NCBI GenBank assembly: GCA_964550025.1
Contig: CAZJYI010000014.1
Location: 1 to 64,000, forward strand
Origin: CAZJYI01 sp964550025
GTDB taxonomy: Bacteria; Verrucomicrobiota; Kiritimatiellia; UBA8416; CAYOBW01
Reading direction: 5' to 3'
Length of the DNA: 64,000 nt
Part shown: positions 1-9,508 of the stretch, piece after piece
Position numbering within the stretch: the first letter of the stretch is position 1
Layout: every line of letters begins with the position of its first letter
The notes under the pieces: generated by a model
Seen by the model: the letters and a program-made list of their open reading frames with translations, nothing else
Databases searched by the model: none
What the model was told of the DNA's origin: nothing
Translations under genes and position numbers: made by a program

Positions 1-1840
1 CGAGCTTGAGGAACAGGCGCAGTTTGCAGATCTCCACGGCCTCGGGCATGATGTCCACACCATAGAGGTTGTGTACGATGATCGATTTGAGGATGAAGTA
101 GTCGCGGCTGGGATGACGGTCGATATCGGCAAGCACGTCTCGGAAATCGGAGAACTTCCTCGGTGAGTGCTTCTGGCCGGATCGGTCCAGATCCTCAACG
201 AAGCCCTGCATCCGGGTGAGGCAGGCTTCATAGAGCGGATACAGGATTTCGAGGGCGGCGAACAGGAACGCCCCAGATCCGCAGGTAGGATCCAGAACGG
301 TCACGGCACGGATAGACTTCCAGAACGCCCGTAGCAATTCTGGGGCTTCGCATTCCGAGATTACTCTCTCAGCGAACTGACGAATATCCAGGTTGTATGT
401 AATCAAGTCGTTGACTTCGCGGATCTCTCCTGCGCGCAGTTTCTTGCGTATCTCGAGGCAGCGCTGACGGCGGGCAACGTGCTCGCGCCAGATTTCGGTG
501 GGCAACGCGTACTCCTCGCTTGCTCTCGCGTTCCACCCCCGACGGCGTTCGAGCAGATTCGGTAGCGTTGTGTCCACGCCCTCTTCGATTTCAGCCGGCA
601 GCGGGATGACATCCCCACCGGCGTCGACAACGCCCTTTCGCATGACGGGGTAGATGAAAGCGTCGGGGTCATCCTGAAGCATGCGCCACATGGCAGAGCC
701 CGGCTGGAAGGCGACTTTGCACCTCTTTCCTGCCGCATCGAACAGGAACGGGAGAATCGTGTTCTTGGAGATGTACTCGGTGATGTCTTCCTTCGTGTAG
801 TACGCCCCCATCTGCTTCTGGTTGATGTACTTCTCGAAGATGTAGCCCAGCACGTCCGGGTTGATCTCGTTTCCCTGGCTGATCGTGCGGGTATCGAGGT
901 GCCAGTCGTAGTCGCCGAAGAACGCGAACAGTCGCTCGAACGCCTCGTCGGGGATGTGGATGCTGTCGTTCCCCCGCTCGATCTCATGAGGGTCGAACAA
1001 GCCACCGTTGAGGTATGGAATCCTCCCAAGCAGTGCGGTCAGCGTTTCATCGAGCTCCCGGTCCTGTTCCCGTTTGCCAAAGCCCTCGTGGAACAGGGCG
1101 AGGAGGAAGTATCGGTAGAACGTGTGGAATCGCCCTTCCGCTCCGACCCGGCGCACCTGGTCCAGGCGGTCCTGGAGATAGGCGCCGTGCCCGTCCAGGA
1201 ACCCTTTCTGCTGGATGAACCAGACGAACATCAGGCGGTTCAGCATCAGGGAGGCATACCACTTGCGGTCGGTCTGGTCGGCAATGCCGTCGATGAAACC
1301 GAGAAACGCCTGCTGCTCCTCGCTGAACCGCTTGAAGAACTTCTTGGTGACTCTGTCACGGTCGAAGGCATCGCGCAGGCGGTGGGACGCACAGGCGATG
1401 TCGATGGACTCCTCCTCATCGAGGGTGAACCGGATCGTCTGGAGCTTCTGGAAAAGCAGATCACCGGACTGCGTTGCGGGACGGTACGACACTTCGCGGC
1501 AGGCGTCAGGGCTGCCCGGCGCGCGCGCAACCCATTGCCAGATCTGTGTGGTCTGCTCAGCGTCCGTGAAGACGATGAGATGCTCATAGGCGGCTTTGGT
1601 GACCTGCTTCTCGATCTTCCTGCGGGCGTTGTAGTCGGGTATGGCCTCGCCGGCCGCGGCGCGAACCTCGAAGATCTGAACGCCACGCTTCTCCGCAACG
1701 CCCTGGAGTGTGTACGAATCATCGCCGACTTCCACGCCCAGCGAAGACGTGAACCGGTCCCACCCCAGATTCTGCGTGAACAGCGCCGGGAAATCGAACG
1801 CCTTCAATCTTGCGAGTACGGCTCTTCTATCTATCGACAC
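1..1840 (-). CDS. Eco57I-type N6-adenine DNA methyltransferase (C-terminus beyond window)
   Basis: The reading frame is open from a GTG at 1840 to the left edge (about 613 codons). An in-frame TGA lies 27 nt upstream and no ATG lies between, so the GTG with AGAGAGG 9-10 nt upstream is the best start. The visible SAM-binding motif I reads DPTCGSGAFL (near 270-300), preceded by the family segment GYIFEKYINQKQMGAYYT. The catalytic NPPY motif would lie to the left of position 1. Proteins of this type methylate adenine in restriction-modification and BREX/DISARM-like defence systems; the long N-terminal region is typical of fused or large Type IIG-like methylases. It is last in a minus-strand cluster behind a PLD-helicase and a DUF3800 remnant, so a host-modification role in that system is inferred. 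Whether a nuclease is fused at the missing end cannot be seen. Confidence 0.85.
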   Translation of the reverse strand, partial: MSIDRRAVLARLKAFDFPALFTQNLGWDRFTSSLGVEVGDDSYTLQGVAEKRGVQIFEVRAAAGEAIPDYNARRKIEKQVTKAAYEHLIVFTDAEQTTQIWQWVARAPGSPDACREVSYRPATQSGDLLFQKLQTIRFTLDEEESIDIACASHRLRDAFDRDRVTKKFFKRFSEEQQAFLGFIDGIADQTDRKWYASLMLNRLMFVWFIQQKGFLDGHGAYLQDRLDQVRRVGAEGRFHTFYRYFLLALFHEGFGKREQDRELDETLTALLGRIPYLNGGLFDPHEIERGNDSIHIPDEAFERLFAFFGDYDWHLDTRTISQGNEINPDVLGYIFEKYINQKQMGAYYTKEDITEYISKNTILPFLFDAAGKRCKVAFQPGSAMWRMLQDDPDAFIYPVMRKGVVDAGGDVIPLPAEIEEGVDTTLPNLLERRRGWNARASEEYALPTEIWREHVARRQRCLEIRKKLRAGEIREVNDLITYNLDIRQFAERVISECEAPELLRAFWKSIRAVTVLDPTCGSGAFLFAALEILYPLYEACLTRMQGFVEDLDRSGQKHSPRKFSDFRDVLADIDRHPSRDYFILKSIIVHNLYGVDIMPEAVEICKLRLFLKL

Positions 1841-2197
1841 TGGAACAGCCCTCTCTTGAGTCCGTCAATTCGGCCATATTATCCTGTGGCACGGCACTGG
1901 CAATGTGGTACATTGCACATAGCGACCAGTTGGCCGGTTTCTCACCGACCGCGGACTTGGTCCCTGGCCGCTTTCGGAGTTGAGAAGGTCCGGCTCCGAA
2001 GACAAGAGCCCATGGGGCTCTCCCGCAAGGGTAGCTGGAGCGGTCGTTGCTCTACAGGCAAAGGTGCGTTCCGGCGCAAGATATCTCAAACTCACTGCTT
2101 GACCCCCTTCGCTATCTGTGTGATCGTGTATGGTGCAGGTTCGGCCTAGGGGCTGCTTCGGCGGGCCCAAAAGCGTTACCTGCTTTTTTTGTTGTTC
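1841..2197. other. 357-bp intergenic stretch inside the defence cluster
   Basis: It lies between the DUF3800 remnant and the methyltransferase. ORFs here on both strands are antisense or low-quality and match nothing recognisable. It contains a short hairpin (GAGCCC-atg-GGGCTC near 2006-2020), an A/T-rich hairpin AAAAGC...GCTTTT near 2169-2187, and the promoter candidate described above. Such a wide gap is unusual within an otherwise overlapping cluster and may mark a second deletion scar. Confidence 0.4.
1876..1903 (-). promoter_or_regulatory. Candidate sigma-70 promoter for the methyltransferase
   Basis: On the minus strand TTGCCA (1898-1903) and TAATAT (1876-1881) are separated by 16 nt, about 36 nt upstream of the GTG start. 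The match is reasonable but was found by eye, and no other evidence supports it. Confidence 0.3.
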
Positions 2198-2362
2198 CTA
2201 TCTCGGCTCATACGGGTCGGGAACGTACACAATCCCGAACGTCCTGAACACCTCACCATCCCTATAGCCATCCCCCCGAAACTGCAACCGTTGGATCGCG
2301 CCTTCGAGCATTCCAGAGATCTCTTCGCGCACTGGAGCGTCCATGAAGAGCAGCCAACTCAT
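2198..2362 (-). pseudogene. Internally deleted DUF3800 gene (54 codons left)
   Basis: The ATG overlaps the helicase stop codon as ATGA (2359-2362), a hallmark of a real coupled start. The peptide begins MSWLLFMD, the usual N-terminus of DUF3800 proteins (family pattern FMDESGxDH). It then jumps directly to MDAPVREEI and ends LQFRGDGYRDG...GIVYVPDPYEPR, which from memory of the family is the usual C-terminus of about 250-300-aa DUF3800 proteins. The catalytic-looking middle is absent. The junction is at an ATGGA(C) present in both flanks, so a microhomology deletion that kept frame is likely. An assembly collapse or a genuine small protein are the alternatives. DUF3800 genes often accompany helicase/methylase defence operons. 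Confidence 0.55.
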
Positions 2363-5300
2363 CGGTTCGCACTCCCCGCCGCAAACAACCCCATCGAGCA
2401 GATGATGCGGGGTTCTCGCGTCTCCTCGTCTTCGTGGACAATGCAGAGACGGCCATCACCCCGAAGCATCAGCACAAGTTCGGCAAGCTGGTCATCGCTG
2501 ACTCCCGACTTGAGCTGTCGGTTCAGCGCATCCACCGCGACCTGCCGAAGGGGATACTTGTAGATTTCGTCCAGGGCCCTGTTGACCTCCTGTGCGTGGG
2601 CCTCAAACAGCGTGTCCTCAAGATCCTGCACATAGTGCTTGAGGCGCTCATAGGTGCGGAACCGGGCACCACGGGGACTCCCAAGCTGACCACCAACACG
2701 CTTCTCTTCNNNNNNNNNNNNNNNNNNNNNNNNNNNNNNNNNNNNNNNNNNNNNNNNNNNNNNNNNNNNNNNNNNNNNNNNNNNNNNNNNNNNNNNNNNN
2801 NNNNNNNNNCGGCGTGTCAGGCTCACATGCCGCCGCCTTCAGAATCTCGATCTGCGACTCCGTGATGCTCTCCCCTGCCTTGTTGACGTAGGCCAACGCG
2901 TCGCTGCCTTCGGCGGTCCGCGTATAGACAAGAACACCTTCCGGACGGTTGGGGACCTGTACGTGCGGCTTTGTGGCGTAGACGACATCCGGGAGCGTCT
3001 CGATCGTTGATTTCAATTGGGGGTCGCGTTCCACGGCGTTCTTCCATATCTGGTAGGCTTGCGACGCGAGATCCACTTCCGCATCGTCATCACCGTCAAG
3101 AATGCCGGAGTTCTCCGTATAGAGATTGCGCACGGTTTGCTCGTCGCTCTGGTCTTCGAAGAACGCCTCATCGCTCCCCACGACTTCCGCATTCTGGTGC
3201 AGACGTTGTCGGACACGACCGCGCAAACGGATGATCCGCTCAACACCATCGGCGGTGAAGAACGAATAACAGCGGATCTCCTCCGCCATCTGGCCGATAC
3301 GGTCAACGCGTCCGGCTCTCTGGATCAGTCGAATAATGGCCCATGGAAGGTCGTAATTCACAACAATGGCGCAATCCTGCAGGTTCTGTCCTTCGCTTAG
3401 GACATCGGTCGCAATAAGAACGCGCAGTTCCCGGGCAGCGGGCACTGCATCGCGCTTCTCGTTGCTGACAGGGCTAAAGCGGTAGGCGAGCTCGGTCGGG
3501 TTCGCCGTGTCGCCCCATACCCCTGCATGGTCCTGAACCCCCCGTGCGCGGAGCTGCGTGTCCAGGTAGCGCACGGTGTCAGCGAACTGCGTGAACACGA
3601 GGACCTTGTCGGCAGAGTGTGTCTGCCCCAAGAGCGTCACGAGGGCGGCGAGTTTCGCGTCATGCTCGGGGTCCCAGTCGCCGTTCTCCCGCAGAATGCG
3701 GAGGAGCTTCTTCGCGTCGGACCGGAGGTGTTGTGCGAGCTTCCTGGTGAAGAGATCGGAGCGCAGCCACCGGAAACGACTCCTGTGGCGTTCTGCGTAG
3801 AGTGCATAGACCTCAGCGGCGCGTGAGCGGAACCCCCGCTCAGAGTGATGGTCGACTGAGCCGCGCTCCGAGTTGCGGTCATGGGCGCCATCAGCAAAGA
3901 GAGGGCGTGTATCATCCGAATCCTCGTCGCTAAGCCGTGTGTCCAGGAGTTCAGCCCCTTGGCTACCAATCGGCAGTTCAAGGCCATGTTCAATGGCGTG
4001 CAGGTATACGTAATTCCGCAAGATGTGCCGCTCAACCGACTGAACGAAGGCCATGCCGGAACTCTCCAGTCGTTTGAAGAGATTCGTGCGGCAGAAGCCC
4101 ATCAGTCGCTTGCCTGCTCGGGAGAGATCATGCAGGGCGGCAGCTTCTCGCTGGGAAGGTGGAGACTCGGGGTCTTCTTCCTCATAGTTCCCAAGTCCGT
4201 AGCGCGGCAGCGAGAGATCGTTGATGGTATCCACAACGGAGTCGGAATAGAGCCGTGCATACTGGTCATCAGGATCACCGTCATCCACGGCGAAGGTCAC
4301 CGTGCGTGGTGTACGAGCGGGAAAATATGAATGCCGACCATCGGGATACTTCAGGTACTTACGACCGTTGCTCTCGTCAGTATGCGCGTAGTTATCCTGG
4401 ATGAAGGATCGCGTCCTCCTGACGAGGTACAGGCGCATGAGGTCACGCCAGTCGTCGGGATGCTCACTCTTCTCAAAAGCCGCCAGCGTACGGGGAGAAC
4501 ACTGGTGGCGACGAAGGAATTCAGTTTCCGTCATGTCGCGGAGATATCGCTCCGGGCGAACACCAATGTCTATGTCCTCCTCTACGAAGAGGCGGAGTTG
4601 ATTTGACAGATCGAGATACGTCTTGTTGTACGGCGTCGCCGTCAACAACACAACCCGGCAGTCGTTTTCCTTGATGTACTCGTGGATAGCCCGATACGTG
4701 CGCCCCTCACGATTCCTGAGATTGTGACTCTCGTCAATCACGACCAGTTGATAGCGACGTTCGTTGGGCAAATCCCTGATCACTCGGCTGATCGAGAGTA
4801 CTTTGCCGCGAAGACCGTACTTCTCCCTGTGATCTTCCCACATCGAAACCAAGTTCTTCGGACAGACAATGAGCACCCGCATTCCGTAGTCGTCCTCGAA
4901 GATCCGGGCAAGGGCAGTCGCCATGAGCGTCTTGCCCAGCCCGACGACATCCCCGACGAGAACGCCGTTTCGCTTGTTGACGTGGTGGGCGGCGATGCGG
5001 ACGGCAGCCTCCTGGAACTCAAAGAGGCGGTTTTCGAACTCGCGAGGGATGTGGAATTCCGAGAGCCCGGCTCGGGCCTCCTCGGCAAGGTGATACGCCA
5101 TCTTGATATAGACATGATATGGTGGGATCAGATCTTCTCGCGCCCAGCTTTCCTCGATGATGTGAATGAGTTCATCGGAGATATCGATACAGAAGGTGTC
5201 GTCCCAGCGATCCTCGAACCATCGGGCAAGCTTGCTGGTCGCGTCATGGTCGAGAACGTCGATATTGAGCTCGCCCTGTCCTGCGAGCCCGGCCATGGTC

Positions 5301-5785
5301 AGGTTGCTACTGCCAAGATAGCCGACAATGGGATTGATGGGATCAGGCCGAAAGAGCAGGTAGAGCTTCGCGTGGAGAGGGTGCCGCAGGAACAGCTTGA
5401 CGACAACCTTCTTCTCGCGCAATCGATGGGCGAGTTTCCGCAATCCGGCTTCATCGTCGTTGTTCGGGGCGCCAAGGAGAAGCTGACGGCGAAACTCCTC
5501 TGCCATACGCTTCTTCAGACGGATGGCCGTCTGGTTGTCAATGCCGGCATCACCATCCAGCAAACTGAGGGCATCCCGCAGTTCTTCCGCGGGGGGACGC
5601 TGCATTCCGACGAGCAGGCGACATGCACCGTCGGTCTTGGCCCAATGCTGGATATGCTCATCGAGCCGCTTCCATCCGCGGAGATTGAAGTACCCAACAC
5701 AGAAATCGGCCCTGTCCGAGAGCTGCAGCGCGTTTTGGAGCGCCGGCAGCAGCGGCAAATCAATGTTGTCGAAAACCTGAGGCAT
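2359..5785 (-). CDS. PLD-like nuclease / SNF2-family helicase fusion
   Basis: An N-terminal phospholipase-D-like domain (about residues 1-200) shows H138-x-K140 and GSSN (158-161). A superfamily-2 helicase core follows with GLGKT (282-286), DESH (351-354) and the motif VI pattern QRAGRVDRIGQ. Such proteins translocate on DNA and are typical of DISARM-like and restriction-like defence systems. The 100-N gap (2710-2809) breaks the frame. Straight through the gap, the frame ends in junk at 2648. The other frame after the gap carries a convincing C-terminus (LKHYVQDLEDTLFEAHAQ ... RIICSMGL) with its stop at 2359, so the true gene ends there and the gap length is a placeholder. The start at 5785 has GAGG 12 nt upstream. 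Confidence 0.85.
2710..2809. other. Assembly gap (100 N)
   Basis: Exactly 100 N, the usual scaffolding placeholder. The coding frames either side differ (100 mod 3 = 1), so the real missing length is not 100 modulo 3. Confidence 0.98.
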
Positions 5786-6190
5786 GGTTTGTCAGCCTCT
5801 ACCCACTTCAGCCATGCTACTTCGCCATCAAGGCACGTCGCCACTCGGTCCGGAATCCACGGGTTACAGTCCGCTCCCTTGATAACGACTGCGCTCCGCT
5901 ATGAGTACCACAACACGCCCAGTGCGACAAGAGAACACACGGAGGAAACGGTATGGCAGCGTCAAGAAGCCAGGCGCGCACGGCAACTCTCTAGCCGCCG
6001 TTCCTACCGGCAGAACGGCGATCATGCTCCGCAACAGCTCTCCTGATGTGCTTGAGGTGCTTTCTACCCACATTGCGGATCCTCAGCAGTTCGCGATCAC
6101 TCGCTTCTCGAACTGCGGCGGTAGTCCGGTATCCGGAGGCATCAGCCAACCCTCGCCAAACTCATCATCCCTACTTCTGACTGACTCGGG
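5786..6190. other. Non-coding stretch upstream of the helicase
   Basis: About 400 bp with only short ORFs of unconvincing composition on either strand. It presumably holds the promoter of the helicase cluster. The last third continues the frame of the DUF1016 remnant as unrelated sequence ending at 6083. Confidence 0.4.
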
Positions 6191-6355
6191 TACATAGAAC
6201 GCGCGTTCCTCGCGCCGCGTGTGTTTCGACAGGATAATCATATTGTGAGTCCAGGGCAATTCTCTCACCAGCGTCGAGAGTTTCTCATCATTGCGACAGA
6301 TCTCGTAGAATTGGCGCATGCGCCAGAGACTCCGTGCAGAGAACCCCCGGATGTC
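6191..6355 (-). pseudogene. DUF1016 / YhcG-type PDDEXK nuclease, N-terminal remnant
   Basis: About 55 codons read DIRGFSARSLWRMRQFYEI, then ELPWTHNMIILSK and RREERAFYV, the well-conserved N-terminal segment of DUF1016 proteins. On the N-side the frame runs into repeat and tRNA-flank sequence, and on the C-side into unrelated residues. The nuclease domain (C-terminal in this family) is missing, so this is a fragment of a gene normally about 350 codons long. It sits between the helicase cluster and the tRNA-Asp gene, as expected for decayed cargo of a mobile island. Confidence 0.65.
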
Positions 6356-6567
6356 CCGGGCGCATGCCGTGGGTGGAGTTGCGCGAGGTCCCCGACGGTG
6401 GCCCTTGGGGCCGCCCAGACCCCGTCCGAAAAGGGGTCTGAGACCGCAAATCCGAGATTCGAATATCGAAATCCGAAACAGACGCGAAATCCAAATGCTC
6501 AGATGGGTGCTGCTTTGCGCTCTTTGCGTTCTATGCGGTTGAACATCCCCGAACTGGCGGCAGGCAA

Positions 6568-6594
6568 AGAAAAAGCCGCGCGGATGCGCGGCTT
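6568..6594 (-). terminator. Rho-independent terminator after tRNA-Asp
   Basis: Read on the minus strand, a GC stem AGCCGCGC-atcc-GCGCGGCT is followed by TTTTTCTTT. It begins about 11 nt past the tRNA CCA end, so it should stop the tRNA transcript. Confidence 0.75.
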
Positions 6595-6604
6595 GTGATG
6601 TTTG

Positions 6605-6681
6605 TGGCGGGAGCGACGAGACTCGAACTCGCAACAACCAGATCGACAGTCTGGGACTCTAACCAATTGAGCTACGCCCCC
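6605..6681 (-). tRNA. tRNA-Asp (anticodon GTC)
   Basis: A 77-nt cloverleaf can be folded by hand: acceptor GGGGGCG pairs with CGCTCCC, D-stem GCTC/GAGT, anticodon stem CCAGA/TCTGG around loop CTGTCGA, T-stem GCGAG/CTCGT with TTCGAGT loop. The discriminator is G and CCA is encoded. The anticodon GTC reads GAC/GAU, so Asp. The gene lies at the right border of the defence region with its 3' end facing that region, a common integration site for islands. Confidence 0.93.
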
Positions 6682-7070
6682 GCATGCTCAAAAGAAGAAC
6701 CGGATAATAGTCAGCGGGCGGCGGTTCGCAAGGAAAAAGATGAGAAAAATGGGCTATGGGCCGTTCGAAGACACGGCTGCGAAGATGCCGCGGAGGCCCG
6801 CGGCACTCCAGGCCGGTTGCCATGAAGGGCGGACACGGCCTCGACCGCCTCCCCGTGACGCGATATGGAGCGGATCCTGGCGGGAACATGGGTACGACGT
6901 TGGGCAGAGAGGAGGGAGGAACCGCAGAATATTGAACACTGAATGATGAATGCTGAAGTGCGAGGGGGGCGATCCCACCTCAACATTCGATATTCGATAT
7001 TCAGTATTCGACATTTCCCGGCGCCAAAAGCGCACACCCGCTGAAACCGGACATAGGGGCGGGATTACGA
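6682..7070. other. Intergenic with self-similar ATTCGATATTC tract
   Basis: No gene seen. From about 6930 to 7012 the sequence is a degenerate self-similar tract (TTGAACACTGAATGATGAATGC, then TTCGATATTCGATATTCAG). Similar tracts occur elsewhere in the window. Confidence 0.5.
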
Positions 7071-9386
7071 TCACGAGGGATCTGTGGTTGCCGCTCCCGT
7101 TCGTTGCCGGCGTTTGCGGCGTTGGACCTGTATCATGGGGTAGAAGAGGATGCGGGGGAGGATGAAGAGGCTGAGGACGGCGAGGGTTACGTTGGTGCCG
7201 ACTTTGGCTGTCAGCGGGACTCCGGCATAGGCGAAGACGGTGAACCAGATCTGGACGCCCGTGAGGAACCAGACGTCGAGCAGGAAACGCATTCGCTTGC
7301 GCGCCCAGGCCCCAAAGACACGGGGGTAGTTGAAGAACATGTCGAACACGAAGTGCTCGAACAGGGCACCCTTCTCACCGAATACCGGCACGATGTGCAC
7401 GGCATCCGTTGCCCACCGGCTGGCCATGAACCGGGACAACACCGGATAGGTCGCCGCCATCTGGATGGGGAACGCCAGGTAACCGATGTACTTGACGAAA
7501 GACAACGGCCCCGCCACCACGTAGTCGCTGAAGTCCTTCTCGCGCAGCATCAGGTAGACGACGTAGAGTCCCCGACAGATGGACCCGGGTGAGATTGGCG
7601 TGGCCTGGAACGCCAGGACGACGATGCCGAAGACCGCCGCCGCCTCGTCCCAGCTCTTTCGACCAGAGGCCATGAGCCAGATCATGATGGCGCCGCCGGA
7701 GAGGATGGAGATGATTTGCGTGACAGGGAGCGTGGCCAGATGCACCGCCACGCATTTGAGGTACTTGGCCACGTACGGATCGCCGGTCTGCGCCAGGAGC
7801 GTGTCGCGTTCGTCGTCGTGCAACGTGCCGTTGCGGTGGCCCGTCTCGATGATCTCGCGCAGCCATTGTTCGCGGAAGGCGCCGTCCTTGTAGAAGCGCC
7901 TCATGAAGCACCACCAGTCGCGGATGCGCTCCCGAACGTAGCCGGGCCAGGCGATCCAGCGGTGCAGGAAGACGGGCAGGAAGCCGAGAGTGAGGCGCTG
8001 CACCCAGTAGCTCGACGGGCGGTCCGCCAGCCTCCGCGTCTCGGCCTCCCCCGTTCGGCCGGCACGGTGCCATTCGATCAGGCGCCGCCAGATGCGGGCG
8101 CGACAGGATGCCATGAAGTATGTCCGGCTCCCCAGCATGCGCCTCGCGTGCACCCGGTAGTCGGGACGTCCCCAGAGCTTGCGCAGCATGCGCCCCAGCA
8201 CGGGAACGATGCCGAGCAACTGGAACAGCAGGAAGCGCAGAGGCCGGGCGGCCAGCCGCGCGGCGCAGGCTTCGTCGATCGTTCCCCGGGCGCGGTGGCC
8301 GTCGGTCAAACCCTGCCGTACGTCGGCCCGAAGGGAGGAGTCGAACAGCAGACGGTGCCCCTGGTGGGTGATATCGGGCATGGAGCGGCGGTAGGCGGTG
8401 TCGTATTCCTGCAGGCGGTCGATCATGGGAATGCAGTCGCGCAGGGCCTCGTGGGTTTCCGCGAAGGCCCGAAGGCTCGTGAAGTTGCAGCGGTCGAACT
8501 GCACGAGCGAAAGGCGGCCGATGCCTTCCAGTATCAGGCCGAAATCCCTCGGGCTCATGGGCAGGAACGGAAGCAAAACCAGGCCGGCACGGAAGTCGAC
8601 GGCGCACAGGCCGGCCCCGGGGTCGTCGTCATGGCCGGCACGTTTCATAACGTTGGGCTGGCTCTTCATCGTCCACCATTCGTACTGGCGGGCAAACTCG
8701 GGGGCGCCCATCTCGTGCAGCAGGCGTACGAGGCTGTGCATGAAGCGGCGCTTGGCAACGTACTCCGGGCTGTCGGTATCGCTCGGATCGATCGTTCGCC
8801 ATCGGCGGCGCAGACGGGGTTCGGTGTCGGATTCGAGCCGCCAGGTGCGTCCGACAACCCATTCGCGGATTTCTCCGTAGGACCCGAGATTGTCGTCGTA
8901 GAAGGAAGCGTGGACGTTCGCGACGGCTTCGGGAGTTCCGAAGAGCTCTGCGGCCGCGACGCGCACAAGCCTGGTCAACAGGAGTCCGGCCCGGCAGGCG
9001 GCGCGGTTGACCTGGGCGCTGAAAGCGCTTTGGAACCCGATCCAATAGAGGGCGTTGCGGAAACGCCGCGCGAAGCCGGTGGCGGGGATCATTATCTTGA
9101 CGGCACAGGTATCGCCGACGGACAGCGCCAGGTTCGCAACATCCCCATCCAGCTCCAGGCTCTCAACGGTGCAACGGTACACCTGCCCGGCAAATCCGCT
9201 ACCGGCAAGGCGTTCGACGCGGAACCGGCCGCGGCCAGCGACTTCGGGCCATACCGTTGTGAACTCGAGCTCGAGGAGGTCCCCCGTCTCGTACCGCGTG
9301 GGACGGTACGGCACAACGAGCCCGGCACCGGCAATGCGTTGCGCCAGCTCGTGGCAGAGTTGGGGGGAGTGTTCGGGAGGGGGCAT
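7071..9386 (-). CDS. Divergent protein-kinase-like multipass membrane protein
   Basis: 771 aa. The N-terminal third resembles a kinase N-lobe: a glycine-loop-like LAGSGFAGQVYRC (about residues 61-73) and a VAIK-like CAVKIM about 30 residues later. No HRD or DFG motif is visible, so it may be a pseudokinase. The C-terminal third holds several hydrophobic segments (for example LATLPVTQIISILSGGAIMI and FLTGVQIWFTVFAYAGVPL), suggesting an inner-membrane anchor. Family and function are not recognised. It stands alone, convergent with nothing on its 3' side but repeats. The start at 9386 has no clear ribosome binding site, so the exact N-terminus is uncertain. Confidence 0.6.
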   Translation of the reverse strand: MPPPEHSPQLCHELAQRIAGAGLVVPYRPTRYETGDLLELEFTTVWPEVAGRGRFRVERLAGSGFAGQVYRCTVESLELDGDVANLALSVGDTCAVKIMIPATGFARRFRNALYWIGFQSAFSAQVNRAACRAGLLLTRLVRVAAAELFGTPEAVANVHASFYDDNLGSYGEIREWVVGRTWRLESDTEPRLRRRWRTIDPSDTDSPEYVAKRRFMHSLVRLLHEMGAPEFARQYEWWTMKSQPNVMKRAGHDDDPGAGLCAVDFRAGLVLLPFLPMSPRDFGLILEGIGRLSLVQFDRCNFTSLRAFAETHEALRDCIPMIDRLQEYDTAYRRSMPDITHQGHRLLFDSSLRADVRQGLTDGHRARGTIDEACAARLAARPLRFLLFQLLGIVPVLGRMLRKLWGRPDYRVHARRMLGSRTYFMASCRARIWRRLIEWHRAGRTGEAETRRLADRPSSYWVQRLTLGFLPVFLHRWIAWPGYVRERIRDWWCFMRRFYKDGAFREQWLREIIETGHRNGTLHDDERDTLLAQTGDPYVAKYLKCVAVHLATLPVTQIISILSGGAIMIWLMASGRKSWDEAAAVFGIVVLAFQATPISPGSICRGLYVVYLMLREKDFSDYVVAGPLSFVKYIGYLAFPIQMAATYPVLSRFMASRWATDAVHIVPVFGEKGALFEHFVFDMFFNYPRVFGAWARKRMRFLLDVWFLTGVQIWFTVFAYAGVPLTAKVGTNVTLAVLSLFILPRILFYPMIQVQRRKRRQRTGAATTDPS

Positions 9387-9391
9387 GGTTG

Positions 9392-9490
9392 TTGGTTATT
9401 CGTTATTGGTCACTGGTTACTGGTTGTTGGCTACTGGTTGTCGGTCACGGGGCATCGGTCTTCGGGGACTCACCGACAACGAATAACCAA
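9392..9490. repeat. Self-similar tract flanked by 13-bp inverted repeat
   Basis: TTGGTTATTCGTT (9392-9404) is mirrored exactly by AACGAATAACCAA (9478-9490). Between them are repeats of the form TTGGTCACTGGTTACTGGTT. It fills the gap between two minus-strand genes and could form a long hairpin. Confidence 0.7.
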
Positions 9491-9508
9491 TAACCGCTAA
9501 CGCCTCCC

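Noticed and set aside
899..2149. Long plus-strand ORF (416 codons) over the methyltransferase
   Set aside because: It is antisense to a frame with clear methyltransferase motifs; no family similarity of its own. High GC content creates such shadows.
4682..6046. Plus-strand ORF of 454 codons
   Set aside because: Antisense to the PLD-helicase, which has complete helicase motifs.
5901..6197. Plus-strand ORF of 98 codons with a basic N-terminus
   Set aside because: It overlaps the decayed DUF1016 frame and has no ribosome site or known motif.
7716..9500. Plus-strand ORF of 594 codons
   Set aside because: Antisense to the kinase-like membrane protein, whose frame has coding-like motifs and membrane segments; the ORF itself is low-complexity.
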